The notes under the pieces were generated by a model. It was not told the DNA's origin. It made no database searches and saw only the letters and a program-made list of their open reading frames with translations. From assembly GCA_021791895.1 (NCBI GenBank), contig JAJYVS010000024.1, positions 1 through 41,519 on the forward strand: 41,519 bases of DNA. The letters are read 5' to 3'. This DNA is from Actinomycetes bacterium. GTDB lineage: Bacteria; Actinomycetota; Acidimicrobiia; Acidimicrobiales; RAAP-2. Below are positions 7,384 to 15,615 of the stretch, one piece after another (position 1 is the first letter of the stretch; each line of letters opens with the position of its first letter). The position numbers and the translations under genes are program-made.

Positions 7384-8628
7384 CTAGTCGCCGAACGTTT
7401 TCCGGACCGCGGCGAATCCCGCCTCGGTCGCCTGCAGGGCGCGATCGATGTCCCGTTCGGAATGCGCGGCCGAGAGGAACCAGTTGTGCCACGGATGCAC
7501 GTAGGCGCCGTGACGGACGGTGGTCGCGCTGAACAGTCTGGCCTTGTCGAAGCCGGCGTCGTCTTCGAAGCTGAGCTCGGGCATCTGGACCGGGCCGGTT
7601 TGGCGGATCCCCACCCCATGGGATGCCGCTTGGCTGTCGAGCCCTTGTCGGAGCAGACGTCCTGCCCGTTCCATGCGGTCGACCGCCTCTTCGTCGCGAT
7701 GCGTCCTGATCGTCTCGATCGCGGCAGCCATGGCCACCGCAGCGAACCAGAACGAGCCGGTGACGAACAGACGATTCGCGCCGGTGCGGAAACGGTCGTT
7801 GCCGAGTACCGCGCTGATCGGATACCCGTTGGCCATGGCCTTGCTCCAGGCACTGAGGTCCGGATCGACGCCGATCGGCTCCCAGCTCCCCCCGTGGGCC
7901 AGCCGCCACCCGCAACGCACGTCATCGAGGATCAGCGCCGCGTCCTGCTCATCACAGATACGGCGCAGACCGCGAGCGAACTCGACGTCGACCAGCTCCT
8001 GATCCGAGCCAGCATCGTGCTTGAACGGCGAGACCACGATCGCAGCCAGATCGTCTCCGACGGCGTCAATTGCCGCTTCGACGCTCGGCAAGTCGTTGTA
8101 GGTGTAGTGCACCAGGTGTGCACGATCCTCGGGTGTCGTGCCGTTTGGTCGCGGCGTGCACCAAGGGGCGGCACCGTGGTAGGCGCCTTCTGCCACCAGG
8201 ACCTTGTTCCTCCCGGTCCCCGCCCGTGCCGCCATGACACAGGTGGTCGTGGCATCGGTGCCGTTCTTGGCGAACAGGGCCCAGTCGGCGTGCTCGACTC
8301 GTTCGACCAGGAGCTCGGCCAGCTCGACGATGCACGGCGCCGGTCCGTTCTGGCAGTCGGCCCGGGCGAGCTGCGCCGCCGCCGCCGCCTCCACCCTCGG
8401 GTGACGGTGGCCGAGCACGATGGGTCCGTAACTGCACATGAGGTCGACGTACTCGTTGCCGTCGGCGTCCCAGATCCTGGAGCCCTCGCCCCGCACGAAG
8501 AACTGGGGGAACTCCGCCGGGAGGTGGCGGGCATTCTGGTGCCCGTACATCCCTCCCGGGATCACCGCCTTCGCCCGGCTTCGGAGGGCGGCATCGGTGC
8601 TCTGGGCTTGTTCGATCGACTCTGTCAC
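7384..8628 (-). CDS. class III PLP-dependent aminotransferase (glutamate-1-semialdehyde aminomutase-like)
   Basis: A 414-residue fold-type I PLP enzyme, close to the usual 420-450 of class III aminotransferases and aminomutases. It has the N-terminal AKAVIPGGMYGHQNARH region typical of the HemL-like subgroup, the cofactor loop KNGTDATTTCVMAAR, the Asp of ALILDDVRCGWR that pairs with the pyridine nitrogen, and the Schiff-base Lys in WSKAMANGYPIS (about residue 261). The family moves amino groups between keto acids and omega- or beta-amino substrates; without a hemABCD context here, a secondary-metabolite or amino-sugar role is more likely than haem synthesis (inference). Start: GTG at 8628, with GGAGGA about 8 bases upstream. 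A HAD hydrolase gene follows. Confidence 0.88.
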   Translation of the reverse strand: MTESIEQAQSTDAALRSRAKAVIPGGMYGHQNARHLPAEFPQFFVRGEGSRIWDADGNEYVDLMCSYGPIVLGHRHPRVEAAAAAQLARADCQNGPAPCIVELAELLVERVEHADWALFAKNGTDATTTCVMAARAGTGRNKVLVAEGAYHGAAPWCTPRPNGTTPEDRAHLVHYTYNDLPSVEAAIDAVGDDLAAIVVSPFKHDAGSDQELVDVEFARGLRRICDEQDAALILDDVRCGWRLAHGGSWEPIGVDPDLSAWSKAMANGYPISAVLGNDRFRTGANRLFVTGSFWFAAVAMAAAIETIRTHRDEEAVDRMERAGRLLRQGLDSQAASHGVGIRQTGPVQMPELSFEDDAGFDKARLFSATTVRHGAYVHPWHNWFLSAAHSERDIDRALQATEAGFAAVRKTFGD

Positions 8629-8734
8629 CGAGATGCTCCTCCATCCGCTCAGACCGTAGACCACAGTCCATGTGAACGCTTCGGCCCGCACGTTCAGAAG
8701 GTCCCGCTACCGTCGAGAACGATAAGGGGGGGAC

Positions 8735-9300
8735 ATGAAAGCCGGATTCGTCCTGCCGTGGGCGGACCCCCGCACCCAGCTCCGCCAAGCAGTCGCCGCC
8801 GAAGACGCGGGATGGGACGCCGTCTTCATCTGGGAGAGCGCCTACCACCCCGACTCCTGGTGCCAGCTGGCCGCGATGGCGGGGGCCACCTCGTCTATCG
8901 CCCTGGGCACGATGCTCACCCCCCTCCCGTGGCGTCGCCCCTGGGAGCTGGCCGCCCAGGCGGCCACCGTCGACCAGCTCTCGGGAGGTCGGGTGATCCT
9001 GACCGTCGGGCTCGGTGCAGTCGAGACCGGTCGGGCCGTGGCCAGCGATCCCCTCGACAGGCGGACCCGGGCGGAGCTGTTGGACGAGGGGCCCATCCGC
9101 ACCCCGACGGCTCGGTGCCCGAGCTGATCTGGGAGGCCGAGACCCCGGCCGATGATCCCGAGGCCGCCAGCGAGAAGGTCACCCGCTGGCGGGACCGGGG
9201 GGCGACCTGGTGGCTGGAGTCCCGCTGGGGACCGGACCGCGACGACGTCGACGTCCGCATCGCCGCGGGGCCGCCACGGCCGAGCCCTCGCACCGAGTGA
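8735..9300 (+). pseudogene. luciferase-like (LLM class) flavin oxidoreductase, internally deleted
   Basis: The start is well formed: a G-rich ribosome binding site, then MKAGFVLPWADPRTQL. The first ~110 residues show the start of a luciferase-like TIM barrel (AAEDAGWDAVFIWES, ALGTMLTPLPWRRPWELAAQAATVDQLSGGRVILTVGLG). The frame then drifts and stops at 9127. The C-terminal part of the same kind of protein is readable in another frame to the TGA at 9298-9300: PELIWEAETPADDPE, then RGATWWLESRWGP. About 60-100 residues of the barrel centre are absent and the halves are out of frame, so a deletion of non-triplet length around 9085-9120 has destroyed the gene. Relatives use F420 or FMN. The intact methyltransferase follows after 9 bp. 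Confidence 0.78.
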
Positions 9301-9309
9301 AGGTCATTC

Positions 9310-10107
9310 GTGAGCGACGAACGGGAGGTGCTCCGAACCCAGGCGTACGGAGGATCGGCCAAGCTGCGGGCTCGCCAGGCGTTGTGGGCCTTCGGGGAGG
9401 ATCAGCCGGCGACCAGCCGGGTGACCCGAGCCCATCGGCTCTCGGGTGCCGAGACGATCGTCGACGTGGGCTGTGGCCATGGAGCCGATCTGCGCGCGCT
9501 CCGTCGGGACGGCCACCGGGGACCTCTGATCGGGGTGGACTTCTCGGTCGGCATGCTGGCCGAGCTCGAGCCCACGGTCGCCGACCCGGTGCTCGCCGAC
9601 GCGCTGGCGCTGCCCCTGGCGTCTGGAGTCGCCGATGTGGTGCTGGCGATGCACATGCTCTACCACCTGGGTGACATCCCGGCCGCGCTCATAGAGTTCC
9701 GCCGGGTGCTCCGCCGCGACGGTGTCTTCATCGCCTCGACCAACAGTGTCACGAGCGCCCCCGAGCTCATCGAACCGTGGTCCGAGGCGATGGTCGAGCT
9801 GGGTGGGCCGTCGTTCGGAGGTGGCTCCGGGCATCGGTTCAGCGTCGAGAACGGGGCCGGCATCCTCGGGAGCGTCTTCGGTGCGGTGAAGCTGCGGGAG
9901 GTGGAAGGGGTCTTTCGGGTGCCCGAGGCACGGATTGTCCGGGACTACGTCGCCTCGACCGACGACCTGAACGAACCGATGCTGCCCGACCACGAGGCGT
10001 GGGAGGCGGTGCTCGACCAAGTGGCCGCGCACGCCCAGTCGGTCATCGACCGAGAGGGCTGCTTCACCGTGACGGCTCGGGGCGGGATCTTCGTCTGTCG
10101 TCGATAG
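9310..10107 (+). CDS. class I SAM-dependent methyltransferase
   Basis: A 265-residue methyltransferase with a Rossmann core. Motif I is IVDVGCGHGADL (about residues 50-61), motif II GVDFSVGM, a motif IV-like region is VVLAMHMLYHLGDIP, and the post-motif element FRRVLRRDGVFIAS completes the Methyltransf_11 pattern. The C-terminal half (about 150-265) is an additional substrate-binding region containing RDYVASTDDL. Such enzymes methylate small molecules or cofactors; the substrate is not evident. Start: GTG at 9310 with GAAGG about 6 bases upstream. It follows the broken flavin enzyme closely and may once have shared its transcript (inference). Confidence 0.87.
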   Translation: MSDEREVLRTQAYGGSAKLRARQALWAFGEDQPATSRVTRAHRLSGAETIVDVGCGHGADLRALRRDGHRGPLIGVDFSVGMLAELEPTVADPVLADALALPLASGVADVVLAMHMLYHLGDIPAALIEFRRVLRRDGVFIASTNSVTSAPELIEPWSEAMVELGGPSFGGGSGHRFSVENGAGILGSVFGAVKLREVEGVFRVPEARIVRDYVASTDDLNEPMLPDHEAWEAVLDQVAAHAQSVIDREGCFTVTARGGIFVCRR

Positions 10108-10325
10108 ACGAGCGGACGCGTCGTCCTCGCCGGGACGACCATCTTGTCGGGCCACCCTCAGCGCGAAGTGCCGGTGGGCTGGCGCTCGAGGACGTCACCG
10201 CGCCCTGATCAGCCGGCGAGAGCCTTCTGCGGTGCGCCGGCAGAGCGATGGCGCCTCGGCGATCGTCTCGGCGTTCGCCACTTGGACCTGGACGTTCGTC
10301 AGGCTCTCGGTCCTAGAGTCGATCT

Positions 10326-10975
10326 GTGCCACTCGACGCCGTGGGAGCCCGTCGCTTCTACGACCGTATCGGCCGCCTGCAGGACACCCAGCGCTTCTAC
10401 GAGGACCCGGCCGTCCGCCGTCTCGTCGAACTCGGGTCGTTCGAGGCGAGCCGCGCCGTGTTCGAGCTCGGGTGTGGGTCGGGCCGGCTCGCCGCCGACC
10501 TGCTCGGCTCGGTGCTGCCCGAGGCGCCCGATACGTCGCGGTCGACGTGAGCCCGACGATGGTGCGGCTGACCGCCGAGCGACTGTCGGCGTGGGCGGGG
10601 AGGGCGACCGCCCGGCTGCTCGGTCCACCGGCGGTGACGCTCCCCGGGTGGTGACGCCACGTTCGACCGGTTCGTGGCGACGTACGTCTTCGACCTGCTC
10701 GGACCGGAGGATGCCCGGGCGCTCATGGGGGAAGCGGCGTGCCTCCTCATACCCGGAGGCCTCCTGACCCTCGTCTCGCTCATTGAGGGCACCACCGTGG
10801 CAAGCCGGGTCGTCTGTTCCGCCTGGAAGGCGCTGGCGCGCCGCTGGCCGTCGCTCGTCGGCGGGTGTCGCTCGGGCCCGAGTGGGACCTCAGGCACGAG
10901 GAGGTGCTGGTCCGCTTCGGTGTCCCCTCGGAGGTGGCGATCGCCGAGCGGACGGAGCCGGCGGAGCGCGCTGAG
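10326..10975 (+). pseudogene. class I methyltransferase gene broken by several frameshifts
   Basis: Four successive pieces of one methyltransferase can be read in different frames of the same strand. From 10326: LDAVGARRFYDRIGRLQDTQRF and motif I AVFELGCGSGRLAADLL. Around 10535-10640: YVAVDVSPTMVRLTAERL (motif II). Around 10660-10850: FDRFVATYVFDLLGPEDARAL with LLIPGGLLTLVSL. Around 10865-10960: SLGPEWDLRHEEVLVRFGVPSEVAIA. Together they reconstruct a complete Methyltransf_25-like protein of about 210 residues, but at least three frame changes separate the pieces. No single-frame product would be functional. Whether this is decay or a poorly read stretch cannot be decided from the window. The end is approximate, because no frame stops exactly where the family would. 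Confidence 0.75.
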
Positions 10976-10989
10976 GGATCCCGTCGTCG

Positions 10990-11004
10990 CCGCGCTCAGC
11001 GCGG
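10990..11004. terminator. GC hairpin between convergent genes
   Basis: CCGCGC-TCA-GCGCGG forms a perfect 6-bp stem with a 3-base loop, midway between the end of the methyltransferase pseudogene (plus strand) and the end of the desaturase gene (minus strand). There is no U-tract, as is common in high-GC actinobacteria; it could stop transcription in both directions. Confidence 0.4.
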
Positions 11005-11036
11005 TCCTCGGGAGCTGGCCGCGAGGGTCTCCGGGC

Positions 11037-11909
11037 TCAGGGCAAACGGTGTTCGGACGACCGGTTGGACGGGGAGGAGCCGGAAGCCGCCAGGGGACCG
11101 AGGGTCTGGACGACCGCCGGTTCCGAGGGCTCGCCGGGCGGCACGCCGGTTGTTTCGGCATCCGGCGGGCCTGGCACGCCCGGTGACGTCCGGGGCCGGA
11201 TCTCCCGGTGGCGCACGGTGGCCAGGTGGGTGTGGGCGAGGAGCGAGATCAGCAGCCACCCGGGGTCGATCTGGTCCCGCTGGAACGAGAAGGAGGCCGA
11301 GGTCGGGGCGGCATGGTGGTTGTTGTGGAGTCCTTCACCGGCGACCAGCAATGCCAGCCAGCGGTTGTTGGTGGCCAGGTTGTCGTAGGGACGCCGACCC
11401 CAGTGGTGCCCGATCGCGTTGATCGCGCCGCTCCCGGCCAGGTAGACGAAGCTGTGGACGGCGGCGGCCACCACCATGACCTGCCAGCCGGCGAAAGCGA
11501 AGATGATCCCGAACGTGAGGACGAGGCCCAGCCAGCCACGGTCGAAGAAGAGCCGGTCGAAACGGTCGGGTTGGAGGTCCCGGGCGTAGCGGGCCACCAC
11601 AGCGTCGTCTGTGGCCACCCGCCGGTAGAGCACTGGGTTCCCCCATTGCACCCGCCAGTAGCCCAACAGCACCGGAGAGTGGGGGTCGCCGTCGCGGTCC
11701 GAGAAGGCATGGTGCTTTCGGTGCACCGCCACCCACTCCCGGGGGCAGATGCCGGTGAGCATCCAGACGAGGATCCGGCAGATCGCGGTCACCGGGCCTG
11801 ACAACCGGACCGCCCGATGGGCCAGCGCGCGGTGCATGTAGACCGAGGTGACGAGGAAGCCGACCTCGGACAAGAAGATGCCGACGAGGGCGCCGGTCAT
11901 GAAATCCAC
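11037..11909 (-). CDS. membrane fatty acid desaturase (delta-9 type)
   Basis: A 290-residue integral membrane di-iron desaturase. Three histidine boxes are present in order: HRALAH (about residues 26-31), HRKHH (about 64-68) and HNNHH (about 197-201), plus GHHWG (about 168-172), which supplies a further ligand in acyl-CoA/phospholipid desaturases. Hydrophobic segments flank the boxes (LVWMLTGI, LVLTFGIIFAFAGWQVMVVAAAVHSFVYL). It should insert a double bond in saturated acyl chains using O2 and an electron donor, tuning membrane fluidity. The last ~50 residues are a Pro/Ser-rich, probably disordered tail. The first codon is GTG at 11909; ATG at 11900, three codons in, is an alternative. It stands alone downstream of the MutS-like pair. 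Confidence 0.88.
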   Translation of the reverse strand: MDFMTGALVGIFLSEVGFLVTSVYMHRALAHRAVRLSGPVTAICRILVWMLTGICPREWVAVHRKHHAFSDRDGDPHSPVLLGYWRVQWGNPVLYRRVATDDAVVARYARDLQPDRFDRLFFDRGWLGLVLTFGIIFAFAGWQVMVVAAAVHSFVYLAGSGAINAIGHHWGRRPYDNLATNNRWLALLVAGEGLHNNHHAAPTSASFSFQRDQIDPGWLLISLLAHTHLATVRHREIRPRTSPGVPGPPDAETTGVPPGEPSEPAVVQTLGPLAASGSSPSNRSSEHRLP

Positions 11910-12118
11910 GGCCCAGAAGCTAGAGCAGTTTCGGGGCCAGCGGAACGAGGGGGGACAAGGACCTCGCCAAGACCCCGATCCGCTCCGGGGGCGGGCTGGT
12001 GTGGACGACCGAATTCAGGGCCGGGATCCCCTCCGACCAGGTGCCGGGTCGGGCGCATGCGGGCGCCCGTGCGCCGAGCGCGCTCGGGCGGGAAGGAGCG
12101 GCTCGAGGCCCGTCTCGG

Positions 12119-13642
12119 TCAGCCCGGCGGCCCCCGCCGGGCGTCGTCGGCCAGAGCTCGGCCGAAGATCCGCCGGTACAGGTCCTCGCCGTGGCTGGTC
12201 GGCGCGGGGGCGCCGGGGAGCATGCGGTAGGTCCGGGTGCCGTCCTCCCGCCGTTCGGCCCGCAGGAAGGCGACGTCGTCCCGGCCCGAGCGAGCGAAGT
12301 GGTCGGCCAGCTCGAAGGAGTGCGTGACGCAGGCCACGCGCACACCGGACTCGACGAGCGCCTCGATCAGACCGGAGGCGATGGCGGCGCCCTCGGCCTC
12401 GTTGGTGGAGGAAAAGGACTCGTTGAGCAGCACCAGGGAACCCGGCGTGAGCCAGTCGACCACCTGGCTCATCCGAGCCAGCTCTTCTTCCAGTTTGCCC
12501 AGGCCGGCCTTGCTGGTCTCCTCCCGCTCGTAGTGCGTGAAGACGCCTCTGGCCACCGGGGCCGAGAACGAGCGGGCCGCGGCGAACAGCCCGGCCCGCA
12601 TCATGACCTGGGCCACCCCCATCGCCCGCAGGAAGGTCGACTTGCCCCCCTGGTTGGCCCCGGTGACCAGCACCAACGACGTGCCGTCGGCGTCGAGGTC
12701 GTTCCCCACCACCGTCCCCCCAGACCGCAGCAAGAGGCCCGGGTCGTAGAGGTCGCGGGCCTGCAGGACCGTGGAGGTCCCGGGAGCCGGGGTCGGGAGG
12801 CAGGTCGGTTGACCCAGGCCCACCAGCCGGTCGTGCAGGTTGGCGGCGGCCAGGTAGAAGCCGAGTTCGAAACGCAGCGAAGAGAAGAACGACAGGACGT
12901 GCTCCATGGCCTCCGAGAGGGCGGCGGCCACCTCGTTGATGGCCTGGCCCCGCAGCTCCGCCACCAGGTCGTCGTCCCCGGGGCGGACGACGATCCGGAG
13001 GGCGTCGGATCGCCTCCACCACAGCCGCAGCCGTTGCCACCAGTTGATGGCAGGTTGGGTCGACAGGTGAACCCGCCAGTCGCCAGCCTTGGCCCCGAGA
13101 CCGAGGCCGGCCGAGGAGAGCACCCCGGAGCGGAAGCGGAGCAGCTGCAGGTGGCGCTCCATCCCCTCCAGGTACTCGTCGGACAGCTCGGACTGCAGGG
13201 TGGCGACGAGCTGTCGGAGCCCCTCCGAGCTGAAGCGCCCGGTGTTGGCGTCGGCGATCGCCCGGAGCCGGTGCAGGTGCGCGGTGAAGAGGGCGAGCAC
13301 CCCCACCGCCCGGTGGAGCCGGCCGCTCGGGACGTTGGTGAACACGCCCCAGACCTTCTTCTCCTCGGCGACGGCCGCCTCGGCCAGCTCGTGGATCTGC
13401 TCCACCACCTCCCGGTGGTCCAGGCAGTCCGACAGGACCGCCTGGCGGTAGGTGATCGCCGACGGCTCGGTCAGGGGATGGAGGGTCACGGCCGTGGCCA
13501 CCGCGCGCAGGTGGCCGTCCCCCCCGCCCATCGCGTCGAGGAGGGCGGCGAGGCCCAGGTCCTCTCCCAGGGTCTCGGTCCCCGGAGGCAGCGGGTCCTC
13601 GGGGCGAAAGTCGTCGTCGGCAAAGAGCAGGTGGGGCTTCAC
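12119..13642 (-). CDS. MutS-like ATPase, second of a tandem pair
   Basis: A 507-residue protein holding only the lever and ATPase parts of MutS. Residues ~30-290 are mostly helical (VVEQIHELAEAAVAEEKK, LRQLVATLQSELSDEYLEG), and ~310-490 form the MutS ABC-type ATPase: Walker A TGANQGGKST (about 325-334), Walker B LVLLNESFSST (about 400) and the switch THSFEL (about 439). The mismatch-binding domain I with its Phe-x-Glu motif is missing, and Walker B carries Asn-Glu where canonical MutS has Asp-Glu. The GTG at 13642 shares GTGA with the stop of the preceding paralogue, so the two are translationally coupled and probably form a heterodimer (inference). A role in DNA structure recognition or repair is likely, but classical mismatch repair is not. 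Confidence 0.85.
   Translation of the reverse strand: MKPHLLFADDDFRPEDPLPPGTETLGEDLGLAALLDAMGGGDGHLRAVATAVTLHPLTEPSAITYRQAVLSDCLDHREVVEQIHELAEAAVAEEKKVWGVFTNVPSGRLHRAVGVLALFTAHLHRLRAIADANTGRFSSEGLRQLVATLQSELSDEYLEGMERHLQLLRFRSGVLSSAGLGLGAKAGDWRVHLSTQPAINWWQRLRLWWRRSDALRIVVRPGDDDLVAELRGQAINEVAAALSEAMEHVLSFFSSLRFELGFYLAAANLHDRLVGLGQPTCLPTPAPGTSTVLQARDLYDPGLLLRSGGTVVGNDLDADGTSLVLVTGANQGGKSTFLRAMGVAQVMMRAGLFAAARSFSAPVARGVFTHYEREETSKAGLGKLEEELARMSQVVDWLTPGSLVLLNESFSSTNEAEGAAIASGLIEALVESGVRVACVTHSFELADHFARSGRDDVAFLRAERREDGTRTYRMLPGAPAPTSHGEDLYRRIFGRALADDARRGPPG
12122..12142. terminator. strong GC hairpin at the 3' end of the MutS-like operon
   Basis: A perfect 9-bp stem, GCCCGGCGG (12122-12130) with CCGCCGGGC (12134-12142), and a 3-base loop. 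It covers the last seven codons and abuts the stop codon of the second MutS-like gene. No T-rich tail follows, so termination is plausible but the hairpin might instead protect the mRNA end. Confidence 0.42.
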
Positions 13643-15207
13643 CGGGCCAGGCGTTCCTTCACCCGGTCGTGGCTCAGGCCGTAGCGCTCGGCCAGGACCA
13701 CGGCATAGGCTCGCCCGTCGGCCGGGCGACGCTCCAGCTTGAAGGTGCGGACCGTGGGATCGGCCGCGTCCACCCCCGCGACCATGGACACCGTCTTGTG
13801 GTCGAAGCTGGCCAGCTCGTCCACGAAGGTCACGCACACCCCGAGCGCGTCGAGCGCGGAGAGGTCGGCGAGCACGGACCGGCTGAGCACGGTGGCGTCA
13901 CGGAGGGTGGTGGAGGAGAAGATCTCGTTGAGGACGACGACGCTCCCGCTGCTCGCCTGCTCCAGGGTCTCGCGGACGCGCACGAGGTCGTCCTCCAGCC
14001 TGCCGCGCATGTCGGCCAGGTTCTCGCCCAACCCGAAGTGGGACAGCACCTTGTCGGCCAGGAACAGGCGGGCGTGGACGCCGGGGACCGGGCATCCGAG
14101 CGCCGCGAGCCAGTGCAGCTGGCCGAACGCCCGGGCGAAGGTGGTCTTGCCCCCCTGGTTGGGGCCGGTGACCACGAGGATCCGCTCGGGACCCGAGAGG
14201 CGGTAGTCGTTGGTGACGACGGCCCCGGGTCCGCCGGCCTCCTCGGACTGGGCCAGGCGTCGGAGGGCGAGGGCGAGATCGTAGGTCGAGTGGACCGCTT
14301 CGTCCTTGGAGGAGGTGAGCACCGGGTAGCAGACCGGCAGACCGGAGGCCCGAAGCGAGCGGACCACCTCGAGGTACGCCAGGTAGAACTGGATCTCCCG
14401 GTCGAAGCGGACCACCAGCTGGTCCAGCCAGACCGGATGGGCCTCGCAGAAGCGGTCGAGGGCGCCGAAGGCGTCGGGGAAGAGCGCCACGACCCGGTCG
14501 AGGACCTGTTGCTCGAGCCGGTTCATGGTCGGCCGGCCGGACATCTCCAGGTGGTGGTCGGTTCCGCCCCGTTGCTGGAAGCGGGCGAAGAAGGAGGCGA
14601 TCTCTTCGCCGTAGTCGGTCTCACCCTCGAAGCGGCGAACCCGGATGACCCGGGCGTAGAACAAGAGGGTGTAGCGGACCCGGGCGATCGCGCCCCGGGC
14701 TTCGGTCATGTCCTGGCGCAGCGTCTCGAACGCCTCCGAGCCGACATAGCGAGCGAGGCGCTCGCGCCACCCGACCAGGGCCCGTGCGGTCACCGGGGCC
14801 TGTTCCAGCTCGCCCAGCAGTCCGGTCACCGCCCCCACGTAGGTGGCGGCGGCGGTCAACAGCCAGCACCGACGCTGGTAGCGGTGCCGCATCTCCTCGG
14901 CCAGCGTCAGCATGGCGCGGACCGAACGCATGCGGTCGGAGAAGTTGTCCATCGTCTCTGTCAGCGGGGTGCCGTCCAGGGCGGCGAACACCTCCTGGCG
15001 GTAGACCACGGCGTCGACGCTCTCCAGCGGCAGACCGAAGTAGGGACGGAGCCGGTACTCGTCGTGTCCGGCCACCACGGCCTTCACGATCTGGTCGAAG
15101 TCGAGGTCGGTGAAGCTGCTCGGCACCGTCGGCGGGTCGATCTCGGTCGCCGGCGACGGCGGCGACGGGAAGAGCACGCTGGCGGAGCCCATCGGGACCC
15201 CGCTCAT
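13639..15207 (-). CDS. MutS-like ATPase, first of a tandem pair
   Basis: A 522-residue relative of the downstream gene. After a Pro/Ser-rich N-terminus, residues ~35-330 are the helical lever region (FDQIVKAVVAGHDEYRLRPYF, YRQEVFAALDG), and ~340-505 the ATPase: Walker A TGPNQGGKTT (about 346-355), an ENLADMRGRLEDDLVRV segment, then Walker B VVVLNEIFSSTT (about 424). The usual switch His is not in the expected place: the strand reads VTFVDEL where the partner has VTHSFEL. It lacks the mismatch-recognition domain and the Smr nuclease domain of MutS2. Start: ATG at 15207 with GGAG 7 bases upstream; a TTG at 15228 would add seven residues. It is the first gene of a two-gene operon. Confidence 0.85.
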   Translation of the reverse strand: MSGVPMGSASVLFPSPPSPATEIDPPTVPSSFTDLDFDQIVKAVVAGHDEYRLRPYFGLPLESVDAVVYRQEVFAALDGTPLTETMDNFSDRMRSVRAMLTLAEEMRHRYQRRCWLLTAAATYVGAVTGLLGELEQAPVTARALVGWRERLARYVGSEAFETLRQDMTEARGAIARVRYTLLFYARVIRVRRFEGETDYGEEIASFFARFQQRGGTDHHLEMSGRPTMNRLEQQVLDRVVALFPDAFGALDRFCEAHPVWLDQLVVRFDREIQFYLAYLEVVRSLRASGLPVCYPVLTSSKDEAVHSTYDLALALRRLAQSEEAGGPGAVVTNDYRLSGPERILVVTGPNQGGKTTFARAFGQLHWLAALGCPVPGVHARLFLADKVLSHFGLGENLADMRGRLEDDLVRVRETLEQASSGSVVVLNEIFSSTTLRDATVLSRSVLADLSALDALGVCVTFVDELASFDHKTVSMVAGVDAADPTVRTFKLERRPADGRAYAVVLAERYGLSHDRVKERLAR

Positions 15208-15615
15208 CTCGAAGCTCCGAGCCGACAACCGGCGGCCGCCGGTACCCGCAGCACCTCAGCTCCACCCGGCCACATCGGGCACCACTATGCCGATTGCGCC
15301 GAAGCTCTGCCCGGCAGGACCACCCCTCGGGGACGGAGAAGTGATCCTCGAGACCTCGCCCTGTGTGCCAGCGAGCGCGACCCTCGCCCCGATCTCTGTA
15401 ACCGGTTGGAGGCGTGGTCGGAGAACAGAGCCGTGACCAGCTCGGGGGGCCGTGTCGGTCCGGTGTCGGCGCCTCGTCGGCTCGGGCGCACCGACCGTCC
15501 CTTCACCCCGAGGATCTGTCATCATCGTTCTGTGGGACGGATCCGCTCCGTCGATCGGCCCCGTTACCGAGCGCGGTGGTCCATCGTTGTCGGCACCGCG
15601 GCTCGGTCCTGAGCG
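15208..15615. other. 408-bp divergent intergenic region
   Basis: This lies between the MutS-like operon (minus) and the phosphotransferase-fold gene (plus) and must hold both promoters. I see no convincing -10/-35 pair, RNA gene or protein frame with family features. Some open frames cross it, but their composition is Pro/Arg/Ser-rich shadow sequence. Confidence 0.5.

Noticed and set aside
7291-9300. A 669-codon open frame on the plus strand across the aminotransferase
   Set aside because: It is antisense to a gene with full PLP-enzyme motifs. Only its last ~60 codons resemble a protein (the tail of the luciferase-like gene).
11999-15612. Two very long plus-strand open frames (561 and 647 codons) covering the MutS-like pair
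   Set aside because: They are rich in Gly, Val, Gln and Arg without domains, and are mirrored from the clear MutS-like genes. High GC keeps the antisense frame open.
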